Shown: positions 1-9,071 of the stretch, piece after piece
Layout of the letters: every line of letters begins with the position of its first letter
Position numbering within the stretch: the stretch's first letter is position 1
Source: an uncultured Prevotellaceae bacterium
Lineage (GTDB): Bacteria > Bacteroidota > Bacteroidia > Bacteroidales > Bacteroidaceae
Direction: 5' to 3'
Length of the DNA: 40,721 bases
Assembly: GCA_902769805.1 (NCBI GenBank)
Contig: CACXQL010000053.1
Coordinates: 1-40,721 of the forward strand
The notes under the pieces: model-generated
The model's input: only the letters and a program-made list of their open reading frames with translations
The model's database searches: none
What the model was told of the DNA's origin: nothing
Position numbers and translations under genes: made by a program

Positions 1-125
1 GCACTGACAGGTCCGTACTCCATCTGCAGGCCTGTCTGAGAAAAAATTTCAGAAAGTGTGCTTCCAATGCGTACATCTAAAATTTTTTTATTATTTTTGC
101 AACGGATTTGGATAGTTTGTTCCAT
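1..125 (-). CDS. Nucleoside (uridine) kinase-like protein, N-terminal fragment
   Basis: Reading leftward from an ATG at 125-123 gives an open frame of 41 codons that runs off the window edge. It starts MEQTIQIRCKNNKKILDVRI and continues with GSTLSEIFSQTGLQMEYGP. From memory of the family, this resembles the TGS-like N-terminal domain of the roughly 550-residue Bacteroidetes nucleoside kinases, in which a TGS-like segment precedes a uridine kinase P-loop domain. Only the N-terminal part is visible, so no catalytic motif can be checked. A TACTTTTG box (146-153, minus strand) lies just upstream and could be its -7 element. The gene is divergent from the phosphate symporter. An alternative is another TGS-domain protein; the kinase assignment is an inference. 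Confidence 0.5.
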   Translation of the reverse strand, partial: MEQTIQIRCKNNKKILDVRIGSTLSEIFSQTGLQMEYGPVS

Positions 126-158
126 ATAGCAAGTTTTTAGTACTGCAAAAGTACGAAA

Positions 159-186
159 AAAAGTGAAAAGTGAAAAGTGAAAAGTG
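159..186. repeat. Tandem 7-bp repeat (AAAAGTG x4)
   Basis: Four exact head-to-tail copies of the heptamer AAAAGTG fill the gap between the divergent kinase-like gene and the Na/phosphate symporter, ending about 27 bp before the symporter ATG. The repeat is purine-only apart from its T. It would be prone to slippage and could alter promoter or leader spacing. No function can be shown from sequence. Confidence 0.8.
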
Positions 187-213
187 AAAAATTAAGAGAA
201 AGAGATATAATTT

Positions 214-1959
214 ATGTCGATTTGGGTATTTTTTAAGTTGTTAGGCTCCCTCGCCTTGCTGATGTTTGGTATGAAGTCGATGAGTGAGGCTTTGCAGAAA
301 CTGGCGGGACCACAACTGCGCCATGTCCTTGGCGCTATGACGACGAATCGCTTCACAGGTATGCTAACGGGTACCCTTGTGACAGCCAGTGTACAATCGA
401 GTACGGCAACAACCGTGATGACCGTCTCGTTTGTGAATGCAGGACTCCTGACACTCGCCCAGGCTATCTCCGTTATCATGGGTGCGAACATCGGAACGAC
501 CCTCACGGCTTGGATTATGTCGGCAGGCTTCTCGTTCAATATCACCGACTTCGTCTATCCTGCTTTCTTCATCGCTATCATCCTGATTTACTATAAACAG
601 AAACGTTTTATCGGCGACTTCCTCTTTGGTATCGCGTTTATGTTTCTGGGATTGGGTACTCTCCGCCAGACAGGTATCGACATGCACTTAGGCGAGAACC
701 AGGCAGTCCTTGACTTCTTCGCCTCCTTCGACCCTAACTCGTTTGGCACCACCCTTCTCTTCTTGCTGTTAGGCGGCATCCTGACATTCTGTGTACAGTC
801 GTCTGCTGCGGTAATGGCTATCACGATGATCCTCTGTTCAAGTGGCGTCCTGCCTATCTACCAGGGTATCGCCTTGGTGATGGGTGAGAATATCGGAACC
901 ACCGTGACTTCTAATCTGGCAGCACTCTCAGCGAACACACAGGCACGAAGGGCAGCCCTTGCACACATGTTCTTTAATGTCTTCGGCGTCATCTGGATAT
1001 TATTTATCTTCCGTCCCTTTGTGGATATGGTCTGCGGCTTCGTGGGCTATGATGTCACGATGACAAAGGAGGCTGTAGGTGCTGAGGCGTTCCTTGCCAA
1101 TGCCGCCAAACTGAGTTTCGTACTGGCAGCCTTCCATACATGCTTTAATGTGGTGAACACGTTCATCCTGATATGGTTTATCCCACAGATAGAGAAATTC
1201 GTGTGCTGGGTCATCAAACCAAAGAAGGTGGACGAGGAAGAGGATTTCCGTCTGCATTTCATTACCGCTGGCTTCATGAAGACTCCAGAGCTTTCTGTCC
1301 TTGAGGCACAGAAGGAGATACAGTCGTTCTCCGAGCGTATGCAACGGATGTTTAACATGGTACGTGAACTGCTGACGCTGAGTAGTAGTGAGACTGCTAA
1401 GAAGAACAGCGCACAGGTGGGTGACTTCAATAAGCTCTATACACGCATCGAGAAATACGAGGGTATCTCTGATAACATGGAACTGGAGATTGCGAAATAT
1501 CTTGATTCTGTCAGTGACGCACACCTCTCCGACGATACAAAGGCGAAGATTCGTGCAATGCTGCGTGAGATATCTGAACTGGAGTCTATCGGTGATGCCT
1601 GCTTTAATATGGCTCGCACCATCTCTCGCAAGTACCAGGGCAAACAGGATCACTTCAATGAGAAACAATACGACCATATCCACCAGATGATGGATCTTAC
1701 GGATGAGGCTCTGGGACAGATGAACACCTTGATGTTAGGACGCAAGGATTCTTACGATGTCAATCGCTCCTTCAACCTCGAGAACGAGATTAATAACTAT
1801 CGTAACCAACTCAAGTCGCAGAACATCATGGATATCAATAACCATGAGTACACCTACGCCGTAGGTACCATCTACATGGATATCATCAACGAGTGCGAGA
1901 AGTTGGGCGACTATGTGGTGAATGTCGTCGAGGCTCGTATGGGTATGCGCAAGCATTAA
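214..1959 (+). CDS. Na+/phosphate cotransporter with C-terminal PhoU-like domain
   Basis: This 581-residue inner-membrane protein is a Na/Pi cotransporter of the NptA/PNaS family, importing phosphate with sodium. Residues about 1-330 hold two inverted repeats of membrane helices. Each carries the family's QSS motif: VQSSTATTVM near residue 60 and VQSSAAVMAI near 195. Each is followed by a G(A/E)NIGTT motif (GANIGTT, GENIGTT). Residues about 370-575 are soluble, helical and charged, matching the PhoU-like domain often fused to bacterial members. The ATG is preceded by an A-rich leader, as usual in Bacteroidetes. The next gene, a TonB-dependent receptor, begins 85 bp downstream after a 7-bp repeat array with no terminator seen, so read-through is possible. 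Functional linkage to that receptor is not shown. Confidence 0.93.
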   Translation: MSIWVFFKLLGSLALLMFGMKSMSEALQKLAGPQLRHVLGAMTTNRFTGMLTGTLVTASVQSSTATTVMTVSFVNAGLLTLAQAISVIMGANIGTTLTAWIMSAGFSFNITDFVYPAFFIAIILIYYKQKRFIGDFLFGIAFMFLGLGTLRQTGIDMHLGENQAVLDFFASFDPNSFGTTLLFLLLGGILTFCVQSSAAVMAITMILCSSGVLPIYQGIALVMGENIGTTVTSNLAALSANTQARRAALAHMFFNVFGVIWILFIFRPFVDMVCGFVGYDVTMTKEAVGAEAFLANAAKLSFVLAAFHTCFNVVNTFILIWFIPQIEKFVCWVIKPKKVDEEEDFRLHFITAGFMKTPELSVLEAQKEIQSFSERMQRMFNMVRELLTLSSSETAKKNSAQVGDFNKLYTRIEKYEGISDNMELEIAKYLDSVSDAHLSDDTKAKIRAMLREISELESIGDACFNMARTISRKYQGKQDHFNEKQYDHIHQMMDLTDEALGQMNTLMLGRKDSYDVNRSFNLENEINNYRNQLKSQNIMDINNHEYTYAVGTIYMDIINECEKLGDYVVNVVEARMGMRKH

Positions 1960-1960
1960 A

Positions 1961-2037
1961 AAGGTCGAAGGTCAAAGGACTAAGGTCAAAGGACTAAGGT
2001 CAAAGGACTAAGGACTAAGGTCGAAGGTAAAAGATTA
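1961..2037. repeat. Array of eleven in-phase 7-bp repeats (AAGGTCA / AAGGACT)
   Basis: The whole 85-bp gap between the symporter stop and the TonB-receptor start is built of eleven consecutive heptamers. All begin AAG, and most are AAGGTCA, AAGGTCG or AAGGACT in alternating order. Two degenerate units (AAGGTAA, AAGATTA) end the array 7 bp before the next ATG. No promoter consensus or terminator is visible inside. Copy-number change here would alter the leader of the receptor gene. Confidence 0.85.
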
Positions 2038-2044
2038 AAACACT

Positions 2045-5000
2045 ATGATAAAGAGATTCTTTCTAATGATGGTGATGGTGATGGGCGCAGCACTGACTGC
2101 CTTCGCGCAGGTCACCACGTCTGGTATCAATGGTATCGTGACAGCAGGTAATGAGGAGGCAATAGGCGCGACGATTACTGCAAAACATGTCCCCTCAGGA
2201 ACTATCTATCGTGCCATCACGAACATCGACGGACGCTATACCCTTACCGGCATGCGAACAGGAGGACCCTATGAGGTGGAAATCTCCTATATCGGTTTCC
2301 AGACACAGAAGTTCACGGACATCCAACTGGCACTGGGTCAGAATACCGTCCTTGACGCAGCTCTCTCCGAAAACAGCGAGATGCTGAAAGAGGTGGTGGT
2401 GGTGGCAAAGGCTAACAACACCATGCACTCTGACCGCTCTGGTGCCGTCACTAACCTCAACGCACAGGCGATGGCTGTCGTTCCGACGGTAGGACGTAGT
2501 CTGACGGATATCATGAAGATGACGCCACAGTCGAGTTCCGCCAGTGGTATGGCTATCGGTGGTGGTAACTACCGCCAGTCGAGTGTCACCGTCGATGGTG
2601 CCTCATTCAACAACGCCTTCGGATTAGGCGGCTCACCCCTCCCTGGTGGTGGTACGCCTATCTCCATGGATGCCCTCGACCAGATGACTATTAGCATCAC
2701 TCCCTATGATGTGCGGCAGAGCGGCTTCACTGGCGGCGGCATCAATGCCGTCACTAAGAGTGGTACCAACGAGTTCAGGGGCAGTGCCTATACCTACCTC
2801 ACCTCCAGCAGTCTGAAGGGTGCCCGTGTAGGTGATATCTCACTACCTGTAGATAATGGACATAACAATACCTTCGGACTGACTTTCGGAGGACCTATCA
2901 TCAAGGATAAGCTCTTCTTCTTCGTCAATGGTGAGATAGAGGATAATGTCACTACGGGTCCTGCCTCACGTGCTGGCGACGGCAGCATTCCCTATACCAC
3001 GACAAACAGCCGTCCGCAACTCAACGAACTGGAAAGCCTCTCGGATTATCTGCAGAAGACCTATGGCTTGACGACGGGATCCTGGCAGGGGTATCATGTC
3101 AAGACACCAGCCTACCGCATCCTTGCACGTGTGGACTGGAACATCAACGACAACCATAAGTTCAATATCCGCTTCACAAAGTCTAACCGTAAGGAGTCGA
3201 AGGGTGCCTCTGCCTCTCGTGCTATCGGTAGCAATCAGTCGAATATCATCTATGGCGGCAACCAGAATACCTACGGAAGTCTGACGACCTATTCCATGAA
3301 TTCCCTCTCCAGCCGCTATTATACAGAATACCGCTTCACCTCCATAGCTGCTGAGTTGAACAGTACGTTCGGCATCTTCCGTAACACACTGCGTGGCACC
3401 TATTCCTTCCAGGACCAGCCACGCTCTACAGAATATGGCGATAACTACCCTGTCATTGAGATCGTCATGAACGACGGACAGGACCACTACCCCTCATGGG
3501 CGCTGACAGGTGATATCTTCACATACGGCAACCTCACCCAGACGAAGAATACTGTCATCACTGATGAACTCAACGTCACCCTTGGTAAACACAACCTCTT
3601 CGCTGGTCTCCAGTATGAGCATAACTATGCCGCCAACGGCTATGCGCAGGCTGCCGCAGGCTACTATGTCTATGAGGCAACACCAGAGCAGGTGCACCAG
3701 GGCAACTGGGGTGCCGTCTTCGGAGCTAAGCCTCGTTATTTCGGCATCACCTACGGTAATAACGACAACCACTCGATGTTCACCTCGGAGATGAAGACCA
3801 ACCAGTGGTCACTCTACTTCCAGGATAACATCAGCTGGTCTGACCGTTTCCGTACCTCCATAGGCGTACGCCTCGAACTGCCTTCCTATCCCTCCTTGAC
3901 AAACAACTATAACGAGGAGTTCTATCAACTGGACTTCGGCGGCAGACACTTTCGTACTGATGCCGTACCCAAGACAAGTGTCAGCGTATCACCACGTATC
4001 GGCTTCAACTGGGACATCACAGGTGATCGTAAGTATATCCTGCGAGGCGGTACAGGCCTCTTCGTCGGTCGTATGCCCTTCGTATGGCTCGTCTCCGCTG
4101 TCGGTAACTCAGGCATGGGACAAACCTCCTATATCGCCTATGCCGCCAACGGCAAGACACTGCCGTCCTTCACTATGAGCCAGTCGGAGATGCTCAAGCA
4201 GATCAATGCCACCAGCGCCACCTCCGTACCAAGTGGACCTACCATCCTCAGTGAGAGCCTCCGCATGCCAAAGACATGGAAGGCATCCCTTGCCTTCGAT
4301 GCGAAGCTGCCATGGGATATCGACTTCACACTGGAGGGTATCTATAACCGCGACATCAACCCCGTCGTCGTATCGAATGCCAACGTTTACTGGGACGGCA
4401 GCTCCACCGTCGACCTCGGACACGGAGATGTGAGACACATGCTGTCTATCTATAACCCGGACTACTCTGCCTACGTCCTTGAGAACGCAGGCTCCAAGGC
4501 ATACTATTTCTCTCTGAGTGCCCAGCTACGTAAGTCCTTCGACTTCGGACTCGACCTCGCTGCATCCTATACTTACTCTACCTCTAAGGTATATGGAGAG
4601 GGTATCGGTGACCAGGTGACGGCAGCATATAACAACTACCGCAACTCCGTCCATGCCGTCAACGACCAAGAGATGGGCTATGCTACCTATGTGGCACCTA
4701 ACCGCCTGCTGTTGTCTGCCAGCTACAAGCTTAAGGAGAGCAAATACTCCACCTCTACCTTCAGCATCATCTATGACGGCTACCAGAACGGCTTCTTAGG
4801 CGCTTACTCCTTCAACCGCTACTCCTATATCTTCAATAACTGCATCAATGGCGACAAATGGGCTCCTGGTAACCTCATCTATGTCCCTGCATCACGTGAG
4901 GAACTCAATGGATGGGACTTCGCTGACAACGGGGAGGTCAACGGTGAGACTTATACCGCCAATATGCAGCGTGACGACTTCTGGGCGTATATCCAACAGG

Positions 5001-5353
5001 ATGACTACCTGAAAGACCGCCTCGGACAGTATGCTGAGCGTGGCGGTGCGAAGATGCCTTGGCACTACCAGATAGACTTCAAGTACCTGCGTGAGATGAG
5101 TCTCAAGATTGGAAAGCACCGCCATACCCTCCAGTTAGGTCTCGACATCCTGAACCTTCCGAATTTCCTCTGTAAGGACTGGGGTATCTACAAACAGATT
5201 ACAGGCAACACCTTGCTGACATATAATACGAAGACGAACCAGTACACTTATAACCTGGTCAACGGAGAGCGACACCTCTTTACTTCGCAGAACTACCTCA
5301 GCGGAGCCTCCAGCTACCAGATGATGTTCACCATCAGGTATTTGTTCAATTAA
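2045..5353 (+). CDS. TonB-dependent outer-membrane receptor, Oar-like
   Basis: This 1102-residue outer-membrane receptor/transporter would be energised by TonB. Residues 1-21 form a signal peptide ending ALTAFA before Q. Residues about 25-110 are a carboxypeptidase-regulatory-like beta-sandwich (GINGIVTAGNEEAIGATI, then DGRYTLTGMRTGGPY), typical of Bacteroidetes receptors. The plug follows, with VDGASFNNAFGLGG and FTGGGINAVTKSGTNEFRG, motifs shared with the Oar/TonB group. The remainder to the C-terminal IRYLFN is an aromatic-rich beta-barrel. No SusD-like partner follows; the next gene is convergent mutS. The substrate therefore cannot be inferred, and this is not a canonical SusC/D locus. 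The base composition is noticeably C-rich compared with the A+T-rich genes at 13-18 kb. Confidence 0.93.
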   Translation: MIKRFFLMMVMVMGAALTAFAQVTTSGINGIVTAGNEEAIGATITAKHVPSGTIYRAITNIDGRYTLTGMRTGGPYEVEISYIGFQTQKFTDIQLALGQNTVLDAALSENSEMLKEVVVVAKANNTMHSDRSGAVTNLNAQAMAVVPTVGRSLTDIMKMTPQSSSASGMAIGGGNYRQSSVTVDGASFNNAFGLGGSPLPGGGTPISMDALDQMTISITPYDVRQSGFTGGGINAVTKSGTNEFRGSAYTYLTSSSLKGARVGDISLPVDNGHNNTFGLTFGGPIIKDKLFFFVNGEIEDNVTTGPASRAGDGSIPYTTTNSRPQLNELESLSDYLQKTYGLTTGSWQGYHVKTPAYRILARVDWNINDNHKFNIRFTKSNRKESKGASASRAIGSNQSNIIYGGNQNTYGSLTTYSMNSLSSRYYTEYRFTSIAAELNSTFGIFRNTLRGTYSFQDQPRSTEYGDNYPVIEIVMNDGQDHYPSWALTGDIFTYGNLTQTKNTVITDELNVTLGKHNLFAGLQYEHNYAANGYAQAAAGYYVYEATPEQVHQGNWGAVFGAKPRYFGITYGNNDNHSMFTSEMKTNQWSLYFQDNISWSDRFRTSIGVRLELPSYPSLTNNYNEEFYQLDFGGRHFRTDAVPKTSVSVSPRIGFNWDITGDRKYILRGGTGLFVGRMPFVWLVSAVGNSGMGQTSYIAYAANGKTLPSFTMSQSEMLKQINATSATSVPSGPTILSESLRMPKTWKASLAFDAKLPWDIDFTLEGIYNRDINPVVVSNANVYWDGSSTVDLGHGDVRHMLSIYNPDYSAYVLENAGSKAYYFSLSAQLRKSFDFGLDLAASYTYSTSKVYGEGIGDQVTAAYNNYRNSVHAVNDQEMGYATYVAPNRLLLSASYKLKESKYSTSTFSIIYDGYQNGFLGAYSFNRYSYIFNNCINGDKWAPGNLIYVPASREELNGWDFADNGEVNGETYTANMQRDDFWAYIQQDDYLKDRLGQYAERGGAKMPWHYQIDFKYLREMSLKIGKHRHTLQLGLDILNLPNFLCKDWGIYKQITGNTLLTYNTKTNQYTYNLVNGERHLFTSQNYLSGASSYQMMFTIRYLFN

Positions 5354-5406
5354 GACGGACTTCCCAATATATTAATAAGGTGAAAACTCAATACGGATAC
5401 TTCATA

Positions 5407-8022
5407 TTATTTCCCTGAGACGATTTTCTTGATGTCGTTGAGCTTGTTGAGCGCCTCAACGGGAGTGAGATTGTTGATGTCCAATCCTAATATCTCATCA
5501 CGGATTTGACTGAGGACGGGGTCATCCAACTGGAAGAACGAGAGTTGCATACCTTCACGACTCTGGGCTATCTCTGCCGTCGGCTTGCCTACGCCACCAA
5601 CCTGTGCGTTATCTGCCTCCAACTGTTTCAGGATGACGTTGGCTCGCTTGACAATAGACTTCGGCATACCTGCGATGTCTGCTACATGAATACCAAACGA
5701 GTGCTCACTCCCACCCTTCTCTAACTTACGCAGGAAGATAACCTTACCATCGACCTCCTTCACACTCACGTTATAGTTACGGATGCGACTGAAGTTCTTC
5801 TCCATCTCATTCAACTCATGATAGTGGGTGGCAAAGAGTGTACGCGCTTGTGCCTTGGGCTGTTCATGAAGGTATTCGACTATCGCCCAGGCGATAGAGA
5901 TACCATCGTAAGTTGAAGTACCACGTCCTAACTCATCAAAGAGTACTAAAGAGCGTGGCGTGACATTATTCAGGATATTCGCTGCCTCCGTCATCTCCAC
6001 CATGAAGGTCGACTCGCCCAAAGAGATATTATCGGAAGCCCCTACCCTCGTAAAGATCTTATCCACCAAACCGATTCTCGCACTCTCTGCCGGCACAAAG
6101 GAACCTATCTGGGCAAGTAGTACGATGAGGGCTGTCTGACGCAACAGCGCCGATTTACCTGCCATATTCGGACCCGTGATGATGATAATCTGTTGGTGCT
6201 CGTTATCCAACAACACATCATTAGGCACATAACGCTCATCCATCGGCAACTGTGTCTCGATGACAGGATGGCGACCTTGTTTGATGTCTATCACATTACT
6301 CTCGTCAATCTGCGGACGGATATAATGATGTTCCTCTGCTGTCTTCGCGGCAGACAACAGACAATCCAGACGGGCAATGATAGCAGCATTGGTCTGTATC
6401 TGTGGGATATACTCCTGCATGGCAACAACCAACTCGTTGAAGAGACGTTGCTCCAAGGCGAGGATCTTGTCTTCTGCACCTAATATCTTCTCTTCGTACT
6501 CCTTAAGTTCCTGTGTGATATAGCGTTCTGCCTGCGCCAATGTCTGCTTGCGCACCCAGTCTGCAGGAACCTTGTCCTTATAGGTATTACGTACCTCCAA
6601 ATAATAGCCGAAGACGTTGTTATAGCCAATCTTCAAGGATGCGATACCTGTTGCCTGCATCTCACGCTCCTGTATCTGTATAAGATAATCCTTACCAGAA
6701 TAGGCAATATGGCGTAACTCATCCAACTCAGCATTTACACCATCACGGATGACTCCACCCTTGGCTACTAACTGAGGCGGGTCATTAGTGACCTCATGGT
6801 CGATACGGTCACGGATAACCTCACAGGGACTCAGTCGCTCCCCTACTCTCTTCAGGGATTCGTTCTTCGCACAGAGACAAGCGGTCTTGATAGGCTCAAT
6901 AGCCTGCAAGGCAGTCTTCAACTGTACCACCTCACGCGGCGTTACGCGTCCTACGGCTACCTTAGAGATGATACGCTCCAGATCACCGATACGATGCAGC
7001 TGGTCGTCAATACACTGACGATATTCTGGTTCACGGAAGAAATAGTCCACGATATCCAGGCGGTCGTTGATGGGTTTCACCTCCTTCAAGGGAAATGTCA
7101 GCCAACGGCGTAACAGTCTGCCGCCCATTGGCGACACCGTATGGTCGATAACATCCAACAACGACTTACCACCTTCCTGCATCGTACCCACCAACTCCAA
7201 TGAGCGCACCGTGAACTTATCCAGTCGTACATAACGTTCTTCCTCGATACGGGTAAGTGTGGTAATATGGGCTATTTGAGTGTGCAGTGTCTGGTCAAGA
7301 TACTGTAGAATGGCACCAGAGGCTATCATACCGTTTTTCAGATGATCCACCCCAAAACCCTTCATCGTCTTCACATGGAAGTGTTTCAGCAGTTTCTGAT
7401 GAGCCGTCTGCTCCGTAAACACCCAGTCATCGAGCTCAAAGGTACAGTAACGTGATCCGAAATATTTTAGGAAATCAAGTTTGTGCTGACGGTCATATAA
7501 CACTTCTTTTGGCTGAAAACTACCCAGCAACTTCTCCACATGGTCGTAAGTACCCTCACCTGTCAGGAACTCACCTGTTGAGATATCGAGGAAAGAAACG
7601 CCACAGGCTCCCTTTCCGAAATGCACAGCGGCAAGGAAGTTGTTCTCCTTATAGTTCAGCACATTATCTTGCATCGCCACACCAGGAGTCACCAATTCTG
7701 TGATGCCACGCTTCACCAGTTTCTTGGTGAGTTTCGGATCCTCTAACTGGTCGCAGATAGCCACACGCTTACCAGCACGAATCAGTTTGGGAAGATAAGT
7801 GTCAAGGGCGTGATGCGGAAAGCCTGCCATCTCGTCGCCTCTCGTCCCTGCCCCATTGTTACGGCGCGTCAGTGTGATACCCAATATCTGGGAGGCAATA
7901 ATGGCATCCTCACAGTATGTCTCATAGAAGTCACCACATCGAAACAGCAACACGGCCTCAGGGTATTTCGCCTTGAAGTCGAAAAACTGCTTCATCATCG
8001 GGGTAAGTTCCTTCTTTGCCAT
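5407..8022 (-). CDS. mutS: DNA mismatch repair protein MutS
   Basis: This 871-residue ATPase recognises base mismatches and small loops and recruits MutL. The mismatch-binding domain I starts [20 protein letters not shown] and has the conserved GDFYE, where the Phe stacks on the mismatch and the Glu contacts it. The C-terminal ATPase has Walker A GPNMAGKS, Walker [13 protein letters not shown] and a FATHYHEL segment. The length is normal for MutS. The start ATG follows a possible minus-strand -7 element (TAACTTTG, 8060-8067). The gene converges on the TonB receptor with a 53-bp gap that has no clear hairpin. Confidence 0.98.
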   Translation of the reverse strand: MAKKELTPMMKQFFDFKAKYPEAVLLFRCGDFYETYCEDAIIASQILGITLTRRNNGAGTRGDEMAGFPHHALDTYLPKLIRAGKRVAICDQLEDPKLTKKLVKRGITELVTPGVAMQDNVLNYKENNFLAAVHFGKGACGVSFLDISTGEFLTGEGTYDHVEKLLGSFQPKEVLYDRQHKLDFLKYFGSRYCTFELDDWVFTEQTAHQKLLKHFHVKTMKGFGVDHLKNGMIASGAILQYLDQTLHTQIAHITTLTRIEEERYVRLDKFTVRSLELVGTMQEGGKSLLDVIDHTVSPMGGRLLRRWLTFPLKEVKPINDRLDIVDYFFREPEYRQCIDDQLHRIGDLERIISKVAVGRVTPREVVQLKTALQAIEPIKTACLCAKNESLKRVGERLSPCEVIRDRIDHEVTNDPPQLVAKGGVIRDGVNAELDELRHIAYSGKDYLIQIQEREMQATGIASLKIGYNNVFGYYLEVRNTYKDKVPADWVRKQTLAQAERYITQELKEYEEKILGAEDKILALEQRLFNELVVAMQEYIPQIQTNAAIIARLDCLLSAAKTAEEHHYIRPQIDESNVIDIKQGRHPVIETQLPMDERYVPNDVLLDNEHQQIIIITGPNMAGKSALLRQTALIVLLAQIGSFVPAESARIGLVDKIFTRVGASDNISLGESTFMVEMTEAANILNNVTPRSLVLFDELGRGTSTYDGISIAWAIVEYLHEQPKAQARTLFATHYHELNEMEKNFSRIRNYNVSVKEVDGKVIFLRKLEKGGSEHSFGIHVADIAGMPKSIVKRANVILKQLEADNAQVGGVGKPTAEIAQSREGMQLSFFQLDDPVLSQIRDEILGLDINNLTPVEALNKLNDIKKIVSGK

Positions 8023-8105
8023 TGCTTGATCCTATGCCTGAATTCTCAATAACATTTGGCAAAGTTACGAATATTTTTTGAATTAGGTCCCTTTTTAGTC
8101 AAAAA

Positions 8106-8384
8106 TCACAATGCAATTTGATTGCATATTTCTTCCGCCATAGCATTGAGCGCCATACAATCCGCCCTACTGATATGCCGTTTTCCTGCATCATACGACC
8201 AAGGACTGAGGATAAGCATACGCCCTGCAGCACAAGCATCAAAAAGGGCATCAGTAGGCTTATAATATTCACGAAAACCATTATCCGTGAGATAAATGAA
8301 TGACAACTGCTCATGTAGCAATACCTGCATCACTTGCTTTTCCACGCAAGGATTTCGATAGAAATTTTGAGCAAGCGATGACAC
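8106..8384 (-). pseudogene. Small uncharacterised protein, probable C-terminal remnant (DprA/Rossmann-like)
   Basis: The open frame encodes about 92 residues but has only a GTG near its left limit; an in-frame stop lies at 8394-8396. It reads CVEKQVMQVLLHEQLSFIYL, then KPTDALFDACAAGRMLILSP, then HISRADCMALNAMAEEIC. The arrangement (hydrophobic strand, short variable segment, AAGRMLILSPW strand, then a helix with MAEEIC) resembles the C-terminal part of DprA-like Rossmann-fold proteins of Bacteroidetes, which are usually over 200 residues. The coding similarity runs almost exactly to the edge of the nested inverted repeat that starts at 8399, suggesting the N-terminal part was lost there. A genuine short protein is the alternative. 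The family assignment is tentative. Confidence 0.45.
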
Positions 8385-8398
8385 CGATTTTGCTTAAA

Positions 8399-8808
8399 GC
8401 GTTTCAGATTTCAGTTGTTTCAGTTTTTATTTTCAGTTTTTAGTATGGAAGCTATGACAAATGACAGATGACAGTTTTGACAGTTGACAGTTTGACAATT
8501 AATTGAATGGCTATTTTTACCCTGAACAGAATTTTTATTATATTATATATTATATATAATATATATATAATAATATATATATAGATATAGATATTAATTT
8601 CTATCTTAGTTCATCATCTCCATTTTACTAACTGTCAACTGTCAAACTGTCAAAAAACTAAACTGTCATTTGTCATTTGTCACAGAACAAACTGAAAATC
8701 GCGTTTAAGCGAGTACAGACCAAGTTTGCTTGAAGTCTGTCGAGCGTGAGCGATTTGGACGAAGTCAAAAACTGAAAAAAATAACTGAAACAACTGAAAC
8801 TGAAACGC
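8399..8808. repeat. Nested imperfect inverted repeat with an A/T-only core
   Basis: This gene-free stretch has concentric inverted arms. The outer arms are 8399-8442 (begins GCGTTTCAGATTTCAG) and 8767-8808, whose reverse complement begins GCGTTTCAGTTTCAG and keeps the same order of TTTCAG units. The inner arms are 8456-8496 (GACAAAT, GACAGAT, then GACAGTT units) and 8631-8682 (AACTGTC units then two ATTTGTC). Between the inner arms lies an almost pure A/T tract at 8532-8595. The right side also has a compact hairpin at 8715-8740 (ACAGAC...GTCTGT with an inner CAAG/CTTG pair). No coding potential is seen. It could be a degenerate miniature transposable element or a structured intergenic repeat. 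Confidence 0.75.
8532..8595. repeat. A/T-only low-complexity tract (TA-rich)
   Basis: About 60 bp made almost wholly of alternating TA runs sit at the centre of the nested inverted repeat. Such DNA melts easily and can extrude as a cruciform together with the flanking arms. It is distinct in composition from everything else in the window. No DnaA boxes or promoter consensus were seen in it. Confidence 0.7.
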
Positions 8809-8836
8809 CTGGATTTTTTGACGGCGCAAACAAAGG

Positions 8837-8954
8837 AATGCCTTCTATCACTTGTTCGAGGGCTTGGAACACCTCGTACTAAAGCCTTGTATGAGTGAAG
8901 GGAGGCTTTCCTTTACCCCCAAAGAAGGCTTTGGAACGAGTGAAAGAAGGCATT
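8837..8954. repeat. Second inverted repeat with nested hairpin upstream of leuS
   Basis: Left arm 8837-8865 (starts AATGCCTTCTATCACTTG) pairs with right arm 8925-8954 (reverse complement starts AATGCCTTCTTTCACTCG). Inside, AAAGCCT (8881-8887) pairs with AGGCTTT (8903-8909), so the unit could fold as a branched stem. It ends about 24 bp before the leuS promoter -33 box, so it is probably upstream of, not in, the leuS leader. Confidence 0.65.
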
Positions 8955-8977
8955 AGAACAAAAATGTTGCGCAAATT

Positions 8978-9009
8978 TTTGCTCAATTCATTTCTTTTGT
9001 CTATCTTTG
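8978..9009 (+). promoter_or_regulatory. Bacteroidetes-type promoter for leuS
   Basis: TTTG at 8978-8981 (-33) and TATCTTTG at 9002-9009 (-7, consensus TAnnTTTG) are separated by 20 bp. Transcription would begin near 9016, about 55 nt before the leuS ATG. The sequence match and spacing are seen directly; activity is inferred. Confidence 0.7.
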
Positions 9010-9071
9010 CACTTTAACCCCACATCTTTGATGTGACTGAAAGTAAGAATCATAAATAAAAACAAGATACA

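Noticed and set aside
1000-1683. 227-codon open frame antisense to the Na/phosphate symporter
   Set aside because: It is a shadow of the well-supported symporter frame, with no motif and no leader.
1961-2037. 7-bp repeat array as a CRISPR
   Set aside because: Units are contiguous with no spacers, and no cas genes are present.
8532-8595. A/T-only tract as the replication origin unwinding element
   Set aside because: No DnaA boxes lie near it; the nadA-trmH gap is a much better origin candidate.
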